From Actinoplanes philippinensis (GTDB taxonomy: Bacteria; Actinomycetota; Actinomycetes; Mycobacteriales; Micromonosporaceae), in assembly GCF_900113015.1 (NCBI RefSeq), contig NZ_FONV01000004.1:1-64000 (forward strand): a stretch of 64,000 nucleotides of DNA, given 5' to 3'. Positions 34,189 through 43,318 of the stretch are shown piece after piece (position 1 is the first letter of the stretch; each line of letters opens with the position of its first letter). The notes beneath the pieces were generated by a model, which saw only the letters and a list, made by a program, of their open reading frames with translations, had not been told where the DNA came from and made no database searches. Position numbers and translations under genes: made by a program.

Positions 34189-35553
34189 ATGTCCACGAGG
34201 CGCACGTTTCTGGTGGCGGGTGCGGCGACAGCCGCCGGCGTCGCCGCCACCACCCCGGCCGCCGCGGCTTCGGCCCGGCCCGCGGCACCCGACCGGGAGC
34301 TGCGCAGGATCCTGGCGGAGATCGATCCGGCACGCATCGAGGCGATCGTCCGCAAGCTGGTCTCCTTCGGCACCCGGCACACCCTGTCCGTGCAGGACGA
34401 CCCGGTCCGGGGCATCGGCGCGGCCCGTGACTGGATCTTCGCCGAGTTGCAGCGCCACGCGGCGGCCGGCGACGGCCGGATGACCGTCGAGCTGCAGTCG
34501 TTCATCCAGCCGGTCTCCCCGCGGGTCCCGGCGCCCACCCGGATCACCAACGTCATCGCCACCCTGCGCGGCAGCGTCACCCCCGAGCGCGTCTACGTGG
34601 TCACCGGCCACTACGACTCCCGGGTCACCGACGTGATGGACGCGGTCAAGGACGCCCCCGGCGCCGACGACGACGCGTCCGGCGTGGCGGTGATCATGGA
34701 GCTGGCCCGGGTCCTGGCCACCCGCCGGCCGGAGTCGACGCTGGTGTTCGCCGCGGTCGCCGGCGAGGAGCAGGGCCTCTACGGCTCCGACCACATGGCC
34801 CAGCAGTACTTCGAGGCCGGCACCGACATCCAGGCCATGTTCAGCAACGACATCGTCGGCACCGGCGACGCCCACGACGGCACCCGCAACGACCCGCGGA
34901 CCGTCCGCCTCTTCGTCGAAGGCGTGCCCACCTCGGAGACCACCGCCGAGGCGAACACCCGCCGCAGTGTCGGCGGCGAGAACGACGGCCCGTCGCGCCA
35001 GCTCGGCCGCTTCGTCAAGGACGTCGAACCGGACGGCACGAACGTCCGCGTCATCTGGCGCCGCGACCGATACCTGCGAGGCAGCGACCACATCTCGTTC
35101 CTGTTGCGCGGCTATCCGGCGGCCCGCTTCACCGAGCCGCGGGAGAACTTCAACCACGAGCACCAGGATGTACGGGTGGAGAACGGCGTCCAGTACGGCG
35201 ACCTCCCCGAGTTCTGCGACTGGTCGTACATCGCCCGCGTGGCCAGGGTGAACGCGTCCGCGCTGTGGTCGCTGGCGCAGGCCCCCGGCACCCCGAAGGG
35301 CGTGGTCATCGACACCACCCAGCTCACCAACGAGACCACCCTGCGCTGGCAGCCCGGCACCGAACCCGACCTGGCCGGCTACGAGGTGGTCTGGCGCGAG
35401 ACGACCGCATCCGACTGGCAGCACTGCCTCCCGGTGGGCAAGGTGAGCACCGCCACGATCGACCTCTCCAAGGACAACGTCTTCTTCGGCGTACGAGCAG
35501 TCGACACCACCGGCAACCGGAGCCCGGTGGCCGCCCCGAAGCCGTCGAGCTGA
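34189..35553 (+). CDS. M28-family secreted aminopeptidase
   Basis: A 454-residue exported zinc aminopeptidase. The N-terminus has a twin-arginine-like signal (STRRTFLVAGAAT). The M28 zinc residues appear in order: His and Asp in GHYDSR, Asp in GADDDASG, Glu-Glu in AGEEQG, Asp in SNDIVG and His in RGSDHISF. A fibronectin type III-like domain occupies the C-terminus (about 370-454, TTLRWQPGTEPDLAGYEVVWRE). Such enzymes release N-terminal residues from peptides outside the cell. ATG 34189 is preferred because the longer frame has no signal and runs back through the regulator gene. Confidence 0.88.
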   Translation: MSTRRTFLVAGAATAAGVAATTPAAAASARPAAPDRELRRILAEIDPARIEAIVRKLVSFGTRHTLSVQDDPVRGIGAARDWIFAELQRHAAAGDGRMTVELQSFIQPVSPRVPAPTRITNVIATLRGSVTPERVYVVTGHYDSRVTDVMDAVKDAPGADDDASGVAVIMELARVLATRRPESTLVFAAVAGEEQGLYGSDHMAQQYFEAGTDIQAMFSNDIVGTGDAHDGTRNDPRTVRLFVEGVPTSETTAEANTRRSVGGENDGPSRQLGRFVKDVEPDGTNVRVIWRRDRYLRGSDHISFLLRGYPAARFTEPRENFNHEHQDVRVENGVQYGDLPEFCDWSYIARVARVNASALWSLAQAPGTPKGVVIDTTQLTNETTLRWQPGTEPDLAGYEVVWRETTASDWQHCLPVGKVSTATIDLSKDNVFFGVRAVDTTGNRSPVAAPKPSS

Positions 35554-35605
35554 TCCCGCCGGCGGTTCACTTCATGCCACGGCAGGTGGAGGTCGGCGAT
35601 CGTCA

Positions 35606-36250
35606 CTACGCGCGCAGGAAGGTGAGGACGGCGCGGACGCGGCGGTGTTCGCGCTCGTGCTGGGTCAGGCCGAGCTTGGTGAAGATGGCGGTCACGTACG
35701 CCTCGACGGTTTTGATCGAGAGGTGCAGGTCGGCGGCGACCGCCGTGTTGGACAGGCCCTGGGCCATCAGGGCCAGCACGGCGCGTTCGCGGTCGGTGAG
35801 GGCGTCGAGCGGGTCGCGTTCGCGGCGCCTGGCCACCAGCCGGGCCACCAGTTCGGGATCGATGACCGTCGCGCCGCCGGCCACCTTGCGCACGTCGGCG
35901 GCGAAGGTGGTCAGGTCGGAGACGCGGTCCTTGAGCAGATATCCCACTCCCCCGTCGAAATCGGTCATCAGCCGCAGCGCGTGGTGGACCTCGACGTACT
36001 GCGACAGCAGCATCAGGCCGACGCCGGGCGTGGCCGCGCGGATGGCCGCCGCGGTGTCGATGCCCTCCGCCGCGAAGTCCGGTGGCATGCGCAGGTCGAT
36101 CACCGCGACGTCGGGTGGGTCGGCGCGGACCAGGTCGAGCAGGGTCGTGCCGTCGCCGGCCCGGCCGGTCACGGTGAACCCGGTGTCGGTGAGGATCCGG
36201 GCCAGGCCCTCGCGGAACAGCACGGCGTCGTCGGCGAGCATCACCCGCAC
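35606..36250 (-). CDS. NarL/LuxR-family response regulator
   Basis: A 214-residue response regulator. The receiver (about 1-120) has an intact acidic pair (MLADDA), phospho-acceptor Asp (VAVIDLRMPP) and Lys (YLLKDRVSD); the LuxR helix-turn-helix is at about 150-210 (LTDRERAVLALMAQGLSNTAVAADLHLSIKTVEAYVTAIFTKL). It is the partner of the kinase encoded immediately upstream, whose stop overlaps its GTG start by ten bases. GTG 36250 is chosen because a receiver starts VRVMLADD. Confidence 0.93.
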   Translation of the reverse strand: MRVMLADDAVLFREGLARILTDTGFTVTGRAGDGTTLLDLVRADPPDVAVIDLRMPPDFAAEGIDTAAAIRAATPGVGLMLLSQYVEVHHALRLMTDFDGGVGYLLKDRVSDLTTFAADVRKVAGGATVIDPELVARLVARRRERDPLDALTDRERAVLALMAQGLSNTAVAADLHLSIKTVEAYVTAIFTKLGLTQHEREHRRVRAVLTFLRA

Positions 36251-38172
36251 GGGATCACCGTCCGCAGACGGGTGCCGGCGGGTCCGCTGTCGACGGTGAG
36301 GCGGGCGTCGAGGATCGCGAGCCGGTCGGCGAGCCCCTCCAGGCCGCTGCCGGGCCGGAACTCGGCGCCGCCGCACCCCTCGTCGGACACCTCGACGCTC
36401 AGGCCCGGGCCGTCGAGGGCGACCCGGACCGCCACGGTCGCCGATCCGGAATGTTTCGCCGCGTTCGTCAGACCCTCGCTGACCACGAAGTAGGCGGTGG
36501 ACTCCACCTCGGGCGGCAGCCGCCGGGGCACCGACACGGTCAGCCGTACCGGCAGTGCCGACCGGTCGGCGAGAAACCCGATCGCGGGTGTCAGACCGTC
36601 CTGGGTCAACACGGCGGGATGCAGTCCGCGGGCCGTCTCGCGCAGCTCCGCGATGGCCTCCAGCAGCTGCCGGCGTACCTCGTCGGCCCGGTCGGCGACC
36701 TCGGGCGGACCGGTTCCGGCGGCCAGCCGCACGACCGCGCCGAGTTCCATGGCGACGGTCACCAGGCGCTGCTGAGCGCCGTCGTGCAGGTCGCGTTCCA
36801 GCCGGCGGCGGGCCGCGTCACCGGCGGCCACCAGGCGCTGGGCCGTGGCCCGCAGTTCCAGGACCAGCCCGGCCTGGGCGGCGAGGTCACCGACCAGGCG
36901 GGACTCGGCGGCCGACAGGGTCTCGCCGGGCGGTTTCAGCACGGTGATCGCGCCCCGGAACCTGCCGTCGTGCCGCACCGGCACGGCCGCCAGCTCGGCC
37001 AGCGTCCTGGCGCCGGACGGCGGCTCCTCGGTGGCCGGCCACACCGACGCGGCTCGCAGCTCGTCGGCGGGGCCCGTCCACAATGTGACGGTCCGTGCTC
37101 CGACGGCGTCGGCGACGGTGGCGCAGATGCCGTCGAGCAGGCCGCCCGCCGGGGCGGTGAGGTGCGCCGACAGACGGGCCAGGGCCTCGTACGGGGTGGC
37201 CCGCCGACCGTAGACGAGCCGGTCGGCCAGCCGCTGCACCCGGGCGCGCACGGGTTCGAAGGCGACCGCGACGATGCCGGTGGCCAGCACGGACAGCCAC
37301 GTGCCGTACCCGTCGACGAGCCGTCCGGCCCCGGCGACGACCAGCGCGTACCCGGCCGCCACCAGCGCCGCCATCGCCCCGACGACCAGCGAGCGGTTCA
37401 GCACCGGGTCGATGTCGTAGAGCCGGTAGCGCAGGATCGCGGCCCCGGCGGCGACCGCGAGCACCGGAGCGGTGAGGGTGCCGGGCAGCGGCGAGCCCCA
37501 CCCGGCCAGCCCGATGACCATCACGGCGGCCGACACCGTGGCGGCGTAGAGGAACCAGCGCATCTGCCGGCCTTCGTCGCCACGGGCCCGCCGCACCCGC
37601 GCCACCACGCACGCCACCCAGGTCAGCTGGAACAGCAGATAGGACACCGGCCGGGCCACCCGGTAGAAGGCCTCGGCGGCCGCGCGGCCCGGCAGCGTCA
37701 GCGGATGCGCGGCGACCAGACCGGTCCGGGCGTATTCGACCGGCCACAGCGCCGACACCACCGACAGGATCAACCCCAGGCAGAGGAGTACGGCGACAAC
37801 CGGCGCCCACCCCCGCGACGGCAACCGTCCGGTGGGAAAACACATCACCGCGACCCCGACGAGCACCAGCACCAGCGGCAGCGGCCAGATCCCGAGCCAG
37901 CCGAGCCAGGTCGCGCCGGGCAGCGGACCGGGGTGCAGCCCGTACTCGCGGCCGGCGAACATGACCGCGTGGGCGACACCGACCGCCACGAACAGCCGGC
38001 CCTCCCGGTTGCCGGGGCGCCGGGCCACCACGTAGAGCCCGACCGTGGTGAACGACGCCGCGATCAGGCCGTTGTGCAGGTTGGCGACATGCGGGCCGAG
38101 GACGAAGCCGGCGGCGACCAGCGCGGCGGTCACCGCACCCGCCGTCCCGCGCAGCATCGCCCCGGTCTCCAC
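36241..38172 (-). CDS. sensor histidine kinase with seven-helix sensor
   Basis: A 643-residue kinase. The N-terminal half has about seven to nine membrane helices (about 10-305), a GAF-like domain follows (about 340-440), then the HisKA_3 dimerisation domain with phospho-acceptor His in RRRLERDLHDGAQQRL (about residue 460) and a HATPase (VSEGLTNAAKHS, DEGCGGAE). It belongs to the class of actinobacterial kinases paired with NarL-type regulators. GTG 38172 is used because CACGAT lies about six bases before it; ATG 38157 is the alternative. Confidence 0.9.
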   Translation of the reverse strand: METGAMLRGTAGAVTAALVAAGFVLGPHVANLHNGLIAASFTTVGLYVVARRPGNREGRLFVAVGVAHAVMFAGREYGLHPGPLPGATWLGWLGIWPLPLVLVLVGVAVMCFPTGRLPSRGWAPVVAVLLCLGLILSVVSALWPVEYARTGLVAAHPLTLPGRAAAEAFYRVARPVSYLLFQLTWVACVVARVRRARGDEGRQMRWFLYAATVSAAVMVIGLAGWGSPLPGTLTAPVLAVAAGAAILRYRLYDIDPVLNRSLVVGAMAALVAAGYALVVAGAGRLVDGYGTWLSVLATGIVAVAFEPVRARVQRLADRLVYGRRATPYEALARLSAHLTAPAGGLLDGICATVADAVGARTVTLWTGPADELRAASVWPATEEPPSGARTLAELAAVPVRHDGRFRGAITVLKPPGETLSAAESRLVGDLAAQAGLVLELRATAQRLVAAGDAARRRLERDLHDGAQQRLVTVAMELGAVVRLAAGTGPPEVADRADEVRRQLLEAIAELRETARGLHPAVLTQDGLTPAIGFLADRSALPVRLTVSVPRRLPPEVESTAYFVVSEGLTNAAKHSGSATVAVRVALDGPGLSVEVSDEGCGGAEFRPGSGLEGLADRLAILDARLTVDSGPAGTRLRTVIPCG

Positions 38173-38279
38173 GCCTGTATCGTGCCAGCGGGGCGCCGCG
38201 CTGTGACCAGGGTCAACCCTGCTTTTGTTCGAGGGCCGGCCCGGATCCGCCGGCGGTGTGCCGCGGCCACAGTCGAGAC

Positions 38280-38831
38280 ATGACTTCCACACCTCTGCAA
38301 CGCCTTCTCACCGGGTCGCTCCTGGTCGCACCCGCCGTCTATCTCGTCGCCGACCTGCTGTACGCCACCCGCGGCTGGGACGATCCGCTCGCCGCCGTGG
38401 TCCACGTGTTCGGCGCGGTCGGCTACACCGTCGTGATGATCCGGCTGGCCACCCTGGGTGAGGGCCCGCTCGCGGCGGCGCTGCTCGTGGTCGGGGTGTT
38501 CGGCGCGGCCGGTGACGTGGCGTACGGCTTCAACACCATCCACGTGTCCCTCGGTGACACCGACCTGGTCGACGCGACCGGCGCGGCCGTACTGATCAAG
38601 CCCCTGGGTCTGTGTTTCCCCCTGACGTTGCTGCTGGGTGCGCAGATGCTGCGCCGCCGGGTGCCGGTTGGGGTGGCCGCCCTGGTCGCGGTCGCCGCGC
38701 TGGTGTGGCCGGTCGCGCACATCGCGAACGTCGGGTGGCTCGCCGTTCTGGTCAATCTGGCGCTCACGGGGGCTTTCGGCGCGTCCGCGGCGGCCCTGTC
38801 GCGCAGCCCGGAGCCGCTCCCCGCCATCTGA
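38280..38831 (+). CDS. five- to six-helix membrane protein
   Basis: A 183-residue membrane protein with about five helices: the pattern VAPAVYLVADLLYATRG, AAALLVVGVFGAAGDVAYG, PLTLLLGAQMLRRRVPVGVAALVAVAALVWPVAHI is visible. No known family was identified. It diverges from the second sensor kinase and ends 110 bases before the convergent TetR gene. ATG 38280 is chosen over the upstream ATG at 38256, which would add a short arginine-rich leader. Confidence 0.7.
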   Translation: MTSTPLQRLLTGSLLVAPAVYLVADLLYATRGWDDPLAAVVHVFGAVGYTVVMIRLATLGEGPLAAALLVVGVFGAAGDVAYGFNTIHVSLGDTDLVDATGAAVLIKPLGLCFPLTLLLGAQMLRRRVPVGVAALVAVAALVWPVAHIANVGWLAVLVNLALTGAFGASAAALSRSPEPLPAI

Positions 38832-38941
38832 AGGCGGGACGATTCCCCGGACCGATCGGCACCGTCCTCACCGCTCGATGCGGTGCTGGATGTGAGGTGC
38901 GCCGTGGCATCGGCCCGGCTGGCCGGCCCCCGGCCCCGCGG

Positions 38942-39547
38942 TCACCTGACGCGGGCGCCGTCGAGGGCGTTGTCGACAAGGGCCACGGCGAAGTCCTCGG
39001 TCAGCGGCTCGTCGGGGATCAGCAGCCGGTGGTAGCAGGCGCCCCAGAGCTGGTCGACGAGGATGCCGAGGTCGATGTCGGCGCGCAGCTCGCCGCGGTC
39101 GCGGGCCTTCACGAAGGTGGCCATCGCCAGGGCCCGGCGGGGTCCGGAGTAGTAGCGGGAGAACGCGGCCGACAGCTCCGGATCGGTCTGGGCCACGCCG
39201 ATGAGGCCGGCGATGACCGGCCCGGTGCGGCCCTCGGTGAGCAGGCGCACGAACGCGCGGATCTGCGCGGTCAGGTCGGCGCGGAGGTCTCCGGTGTCGG
39301 GGAATTCGAGGGTGTGCTCGCTGTGGGTGAAGTAGGCCTCGGCGGCGAGGGCGCCGGCTGACGGCCACCACTTGTAGAGGGTGACCTTGCTGGACCCGGC
39401 GGCCGCGGCGACCCGGTCGAAGGTGACGGCCTTGACGCCCTCGCCGAGCAGCAGGTCGGCGGCGGCACGAAGGACGCCGGCGCGGACCTCGGCGGCGGGA
39501 CGGCGTCCGCGTCCGCGCCGTGGCGGGGGCTGCTCCTGAGATGTCAC
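38942..39547 (-). CDS. TetR-family regulator
   Basis: A 201-residue TetR-type repressor: helix-turn-helix at about 20-65 (RAGVLRAAADLLLGEGVKAVTFDRVAAAAGSSKVTLYKWW) and a TetR_C-like helical domain behind it (about 75-195). GTG 39547 is used because TAATCT ends six bases upstream; an in-frame GTG one codon earlier is possible. It diverges from an SDR gene 78 bases away, which it probably represses. Confidence 0.88.
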   Translation of the reverse strand: MTSQEQPPPRRGRGRRPAAEVRAGVLRAAADLLLGEGVKAVTFDRVAAAAGSSKVTLYKWWPSAGALAAEAYFTHSEHTLEFPDTGDLRADLTAQIRAFVRLLTEGRTGPVIAGLIGVAQTDPELSAAFSRYYSGPRRALAMATFVKARDRGELRADIDLGILVDQLWGACYHRLLIPDEPLTEDFAVALVDNALDGARVR

Positions 39548-39625
39548 CACCCCAGATTAGTGGACAACTTGTTTTTATCGCGATAGCTTTTTATGGACAG
39601 CTAGTTCATATATCTGGGAGTCGTC
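39548..39625. promoter_or_regulatory. TetR/SDR divergent operator region
   Basis: Two palindromes lie in this 78-base gap: ACAACTTGT (39564-39572, arms of four) and TATCGCGATA (39576-39585, perfect). A second copy of the AGTGGACA-like half-site (TATGGACAG, 39593-39601) follows. The rightward promoter probably uses the CATATATCT box near 39606-39615 and the GGGAG ribosome-binding site. The TetR protein is the expected ligand. Confidence 0.5.
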
Positions 39626-40363
39626 ATGACCGAGATCAGCACCCGCGTCGCCATCGTGACCGGCGGATCCGGCGGCATCGGCCGGGCCGTCGCCGAGCGC
39701 CTCGCCTCCGACGGCCTGGCCGTGGTCGTGCACTACAGCGGCAACCAGGCCAAGGCGCAGGCCACCGTCGAGGCGATCACCGCGGCCGGCGGCCGGGCCT
39801 CCGCGTTCGGCGGCGACGTGGCCGACCCGGAAGCGATGGCCGCGCTGTTCCAGCACGCCACCGACACGTTCGGCGGGGTCGACGTGATCGCCCACACAGC
39901 CGGCATCATGCCGCTCGCGCCGATCGCCGAGATGGATCTGGACACCTTCGACCGCATTCAGCGTACGAACGTGCGCGGCACCTTCATCATCAGCCAGCTC
40001 GCCGCCCGTCAGGTCCGCAGCGGCGGCGCCGTGATCACCTTCTCGACGTCGGTCACCCGGCTGCAGATGCCGACCTACGGGGCGTATGCCGCTTCCAAGG
40101 GCGCCGTCGAGGCGATGACCCTGATCCTGGCGCGTGAGCTGCGCGGGCGCGACATCACGGTCAACACGGTGGCGCCCGGCCCGACCGCCACGCCGCTGTT
40201 CTTCGAGGGCAAGAGCGAGCAGGTGGTCAACCACATCGCGAGCCTCAACCCGATGGAGCGCCTGGGCACCCCGGCGGACATCGCCGAGGTCACCGCGTTC
40301 CTGGCCGGTCCCGGCCGCTGGGTCAACGGCCAGGTCCTCTACACCAACGGCGGCGCCGCCTGA
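39626..40363 (+). CDS. short-chain dehydrogenase/reductase
   Basis: A 245-residue classical SDR. The cofactor loop is TGGSGGIG (about 12-19), the NAG-like region reads HTAGI, and the active site is Ser (FSTSVT) with Tyr-x-x-x-Lys in YAASKG. It is most like 3-oxoacyl-ACP reductase-type SDRs, but the substrate cannot be named. A GGGAG site precedes ATG 39626. It is the probable target of the divergent TetR regulator. Confidence 0.9.
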   Translation: MTEISTRVAIVTGGSGGIGRAVAERLASDGLAVVVHYSGNQAKAQATVEAITAAGGRASAFGGDVADPEAMAALFQHATDTFGGVDVIAHTAGIMPLAPIAEMDLDTFDRIQRTNVRGTFIISQLAARQVRSGGAVITFSTSVTRLQMPTYGAYAASKGAVEAMTLILARELRGRDITVNTVAPGPTATPLFFEGKSEQVVNHIASLNPMERLGTPADIAEVTAFLAGPGRWVNGQVLYTNGGAA

Positions 40364-40440
40364 CCCTCGCCGCCGTCGCTCAACCGCCCTCCTCCCCTGC
40401 CGAATGACTGGTGGCCCCACGACTTCAGGAGGAGCACCGC

Positions 40441-40854
40441 GTGGAAGCGACATCGCAGTCCGGTGAGACCCGAACGACAGCACCCCGCTCCTGGAAACGA
40501 CCCGTCCTGCTGGTCGGCGTGGTCGTGATCGTGCTGGGACTGGTCTTCATCGGCACGGCAACGGCCATCGCCCACACTCAGCTGGCCGGGGCCAAGGAGA
40601 AGTGCGACACCGAATCAGCCCGCGTGGAGCTGTCCGACAACGGCGCCTCGATCGTCGTCGAGTCGGACAGCACCACCGAGCCGTTCTGTGTCATCAACGA
40701 GCTGCGCCCGTCGCAGGAGGCCGTCTGGCACCTGGAGCAGACCCGGCCGATCGACGGCTGGCAGGAGCACAGCTGGACGGGATACACCGCGGGCTGGTCC
40801 TACGACCCCGACGACGGCATCCGGATGGTCGTGCGGACCGCCTGGGGGTTCTGA
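40441..40854 (+). CDS. membrane-anchored hypothetical protein
   Basis: A 137-residue protein with one membrane helix near the N-terminus (about 20-45, RPVLLVGVVVIVLGLVFIGTATAIAH) and an exported, beta-rich remainder with two Cys. No family recognised. GTG 40441 is chosen because AGGAGGAG lies five bases upstream; the longer frame gives an unlikely basic leader. It is transcribed with the SDR or independently, 77 bases after it. Function unknown. Confidence 0.7.
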   Translation: MEATSQSGETRTTAPRSWKRPVLLVGVVVIVLGLVFIGTATAIAHTQLAGAKEKCDTESARVELSDNGASIVVESDSTTEPFCVINELRPSQEAVWHLEQTRPIDGWQEHSWTGYTAGWSYDPDDGIRMVVRTAWGF

Positions 40855-40874
40855 CCGGCGGACGACCCGGCTGC

Positions 40875-42104
40875 TCAGCGACGCCGGCGGGCCATCCACT
40901 GCCACACCCGCGTGCCGCCGGCCCTGGGGTCGTTGCGGGCCAGGTAGATCCACGACCAGTGGCCGTTGAACCGGTAGCCGTTCCAGACGACCTGGTCGTA
41001 CAGGCTCATCAGGCTGCCGGGGATCAGGTCGTGCGCGTGGATCGTGTTCGCCTCCGGCGGCACGGTGGTGTCGTCGCGGGAGGCGACCAGCCAGGTCGGT
41101 GTGGTGATCCCGGCCAGCTCGGCGTCGGTGATCAGCCGGGGGCCGCCCGGCTGCAGCGACGCGACCACACCGCAGACCGGCACGGAGGCGGCGAACAGGC
41201 GGGGGTACGTGGTGGTCATCTTCAGGCTCATGTATCCGCCGTTGCTGCACCCCGCGACGTAGATGCGCCGCCTGTCGACCGCGTGACGGCGTACCACGTC
41301 CTGAATGATCTCCTGAATCTGCGGGGCGAACCGGGGACCGTCCTCCATCCAGAAGGAGGTGCTCTGCGGCGCCACCACGGACGCGCCGCCGAAGATCCGC
41401 TGCGCCTCGCGGGTGGCGAAGCCGAGAGCGCCTCGGTTGGCCCGCAGTGTGGTCTCGTTGTCGTAGTAGCCGTCGGGCAGCGAGGCGCCCTCTCCCCCGC
41501 CGTGCAGCCAGACGATCAACGGCCGGCCCCGTTCCCCCGGCGTGAACAGGCGATACTTCATGCCGGAGCCGGAGACGTGATGGCCGAACGCGTCGACCTC
41601 CGGGTTGGACAGCCGGCCCTGGGTGAACGCCGTGATGCTGATCGGGCGGCCGTGCCGTCCGCGCAGCGGCGTGTTCTGAGTGATCGTGTAGGTGAGATCG
41701 AGGCGCACGTTGCGGCCCCGATTCGCGATGTAGCCGAGGGTTCCGCCACCGACCTGACCCTCGGCGTGGGCGAGGTCGAGCACGATGTCGCCGTGCCGGT
41801 CGAGCCGGGCGGCGGTGACCGGACGGTCCACGTCGTACTCGCTGAAGATCAGCTCGTCGGGCGCCAGCGGGATCGGGCTGGCGGCCTTGGCGTGAACGGT
41901 GAAGGCGCCGGCCGTGAGCGAGGCCGGGTCGATGCCCAGCCGCGCGGTGCCGAGGGTGACCGAGACGATCTGCTCACCGCCGTCCAGCACCCGGGCGTTG
42001 AGCGTGAATCCCACGGTGACCCCGGCGCGACCTGGGGTTTGTGCGGCTACGGGCAGCGCGAGCCCGGCCGCGAGAACGGTACGACGGGTGACGGGAGCAG
42101 TCAT
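40875..42104 (-). CDS. Tat-exported PHB-depolymerase-like esterase
   Basis: A 409-residue hydrolase with a Tat-type signal (VTRRTVLAAGLALP, about 5-18). The esterase domain spans about 185-405: GCSNGG is the nucleophile elbow, Asp in ASRDDTTVPP is the likely acid and His in FNGHWSW completes the triad. The N-terminal part (about 30-170) has a beta-rich accessory domain. The architecture resembles PHB-depolymerase and prolyl-oligopeptidase-like esterases of actinomycetes that act on polyesters or feruloylated material. It is divergent from the MmpS-like gene, and a GTTAC/GTAAC dyad lies near that start. Confidence 0.85.
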   Translation of the reverse strand: MTAPVTRRTVLAAGLALPVAAQTPGRAGVTVGFTLNARVLDGGEQIVSVTLGTARLGIDPASLTAGAFTVHAKAASPIPLAPDELIFSEYDVDRPVTAARLDRHGDIVLDLAHAEGQVGGGTLGYIANRGRNVRLDLTYTITQNTPLRGRHGRPISITAFTQGRLSNPEVDAFGHHVSGSGMKYRLFTPGERGRPLIVWLHGGGEGASLPDGYYDNETTLRANRGALGFATREAQRIFGGASVVAPQSTSFWMEDGPRFAPQIQEIIQDVVRRHAVDRRRIYVAGCSNGGYMSLKMTTTYPRLFAASVPVCGVVASLQPGGPRLITDAELAGITTPTWLVASRDDTTVPPEANTIHAHDLIPGSLMSLYDQVVWNGYRFNGHWSWIYLARNDPRAGGTRVWQWMARRRR

Positions 42105-42365
42105 GCCGACTCCAATGTTTCGCGTCCGTTTCCAGTTCTTTACAGTGATGTTGGTCTATCACGAACGGCCCGGATCCACTACTCGGACACGATCCTGAAG
42201 CGGCCGGGACGAGATCCGTCGACGGACGTCCCGAGCCGTTCGGCGGCCCGGTCGACGCCACCGCGGACACCTCAACCCGGCCCGACTGCGAGGAACCCGG
42301 CCGTCGCCCGCGCCGACCAGCACGCGGACCGTCGATCACGCGACCCGACGACGCCGTGACCACCG

Positions 42366-42383
42366 GTTACCTCAATACGTAAC
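42366..42383 (+). promoter_or_regulatory. dyad upstream of MmpS-like gene
   Basis: GTTAC (42366-42370) and GTAAC (42379-42383) form a 5-bp inverted repeat around eight bases, overlapping a TACGTA-like -10 box 13 bases before GTG 42396. It may be an operator for the gene. Confidence 0.4.
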
Positions 42384-42395
42384 AGGGAGTGTGCC

Positions 42396-42758
42396 GTGAA
42401 ACGTAGCCTTGCCTCGATCGCGCTGATGGGGGCGACCGTCATGCTGATGTCGGCCTGCCAGAAGACGGCCACCGGACCGCTGGAGACTCGATACGAGCTG
42501 ACCGGCGACGCTCAAGCCACTGTCACGCCGTCGATCACCTCGGTGGACGACAGCGGTGAGCCGCGAACGGTCACCGAGGAGAAGGCGAACGTGCCATGGA
42601 GTCAACTGCTGGTGATCAACCAGGGTGAGACAGTCCTCGAGGCGACTCCGTCCAAGGGTGCGCTGGCCTGCCGCATCGTCGTGGAGAAGAAGGAGGTGGC
42701 AAAGGTGACCGGCGCCTCGGGTCAGAAAGTCACGTGTAAGGCCGGAGTCGGCGAATGA
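42396..42758 (+). CDS. MmpS-like lipoprotein
   Basis: A 120-residue exported protein: hydrophobic signal ending in a lipobox (LMSAC, Cys about residue 21), then the MmpS-family pattern YELTGDAQATVTPSIT ... NVPWSQLL ... ACRIVVEKKEVAKVTGASGQKVTCKAG. In mycobacteria MmpS proteins work with MmpL exporters of lipids and siderophores, but no MmpL gene is close here, so this may be an orphan accessory protein. GTG 42396 has a GGGAG site. It is convergent with the MarR gene. Confidence 0.72.
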   Translation: MKRSLASIALMGATVMLMSACQKTATGPLETRYELTGDAQATVTPSITSVDDSGEPRTVTEEKANVPWSQLLVINQGETVLEATPSKGALACRIVVEKKEVAKVTGASGQKVTCKAGVGE

Positions 42759-42820
42759 CCCCGTCCCGCCGGCCGGCGTAGCGGCGCCCGTGATCCGGGC
42801 GGCGAGTGGCGACCGGAGGC

Positions 42821-43318
42821 TCAGGGGGAGCGGGCCGGGTCGCCGCCGCGGAGGTCGTCCAGCTCGGCCAGATACATCGACTGCAGGTGGCCGAAGTGCC
42901 GGGCCAGCAGCGTGAGCTCGGCGAGGCTGTAGCCGTCGATGAGCTGCGCCGCCCGCCGGGCGAACCGCTCGTAGGGTCGCTCCAGCTCGTCGGCCCGGTC
43001 CGGGCACAGGGTGACGATCACGCGCCGCCGGTCCGCCGGATCGCGGTCGGCGGTGACGAACCCGGCCTGCTGGAGCCGGCGGAGCATGCTGGTCACGGCG
43101 CCGGTGGTGAGGTTGGTCCGCTCGGCGATCCGGCCCGCGGTGGTGGGGCCGACGTCGGCCAGGAAGTCCAGGCACTCCAGGTCGCTCACGGTCAGGCCGA
43201 GCCGGTCGGCAATCGCATACCGGAACACCATCGACAGCCGCGACGTCTCCCGGCCCGCGCGCATGAGGTCGGCGATCGCGGACGCCCGGGCCGGCTCGTG
43301 GGACATGCCGACAATCAT
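42821..43318 (-). CDS. MarR-family regulator
   Basis: A 165-residue winged-helix MarR protein (about 55-150, GLTVSDLECLDFLADVGPTTAGRIAERTNLTTGAVTSMLRRLQQAGFVT with wing DPADRRRVIVTL). Its ATG overlaps the stop of the upstream FAD monooxygenase by four bases (ATGA) so it is co-translated; a second ATG at 43306 is also possible. It probably represses this operon through the dyad at 44570-44586. Confidence 0.9.
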   Translation of the reverse strand: MIVGMSHEPARASAIADLMRAGRETSRLSMVFRYAIADRLGLTVSDLECLDFLADVGPTTAGRIAERTNLTTGAVTSMLRRLQQAGFVTADRDPADRRRVIVTLCPDRADELERPYERFARRAAQLIDGYSLAELTLLARHFGHLQSMYLAELDDLRGGDPARSP

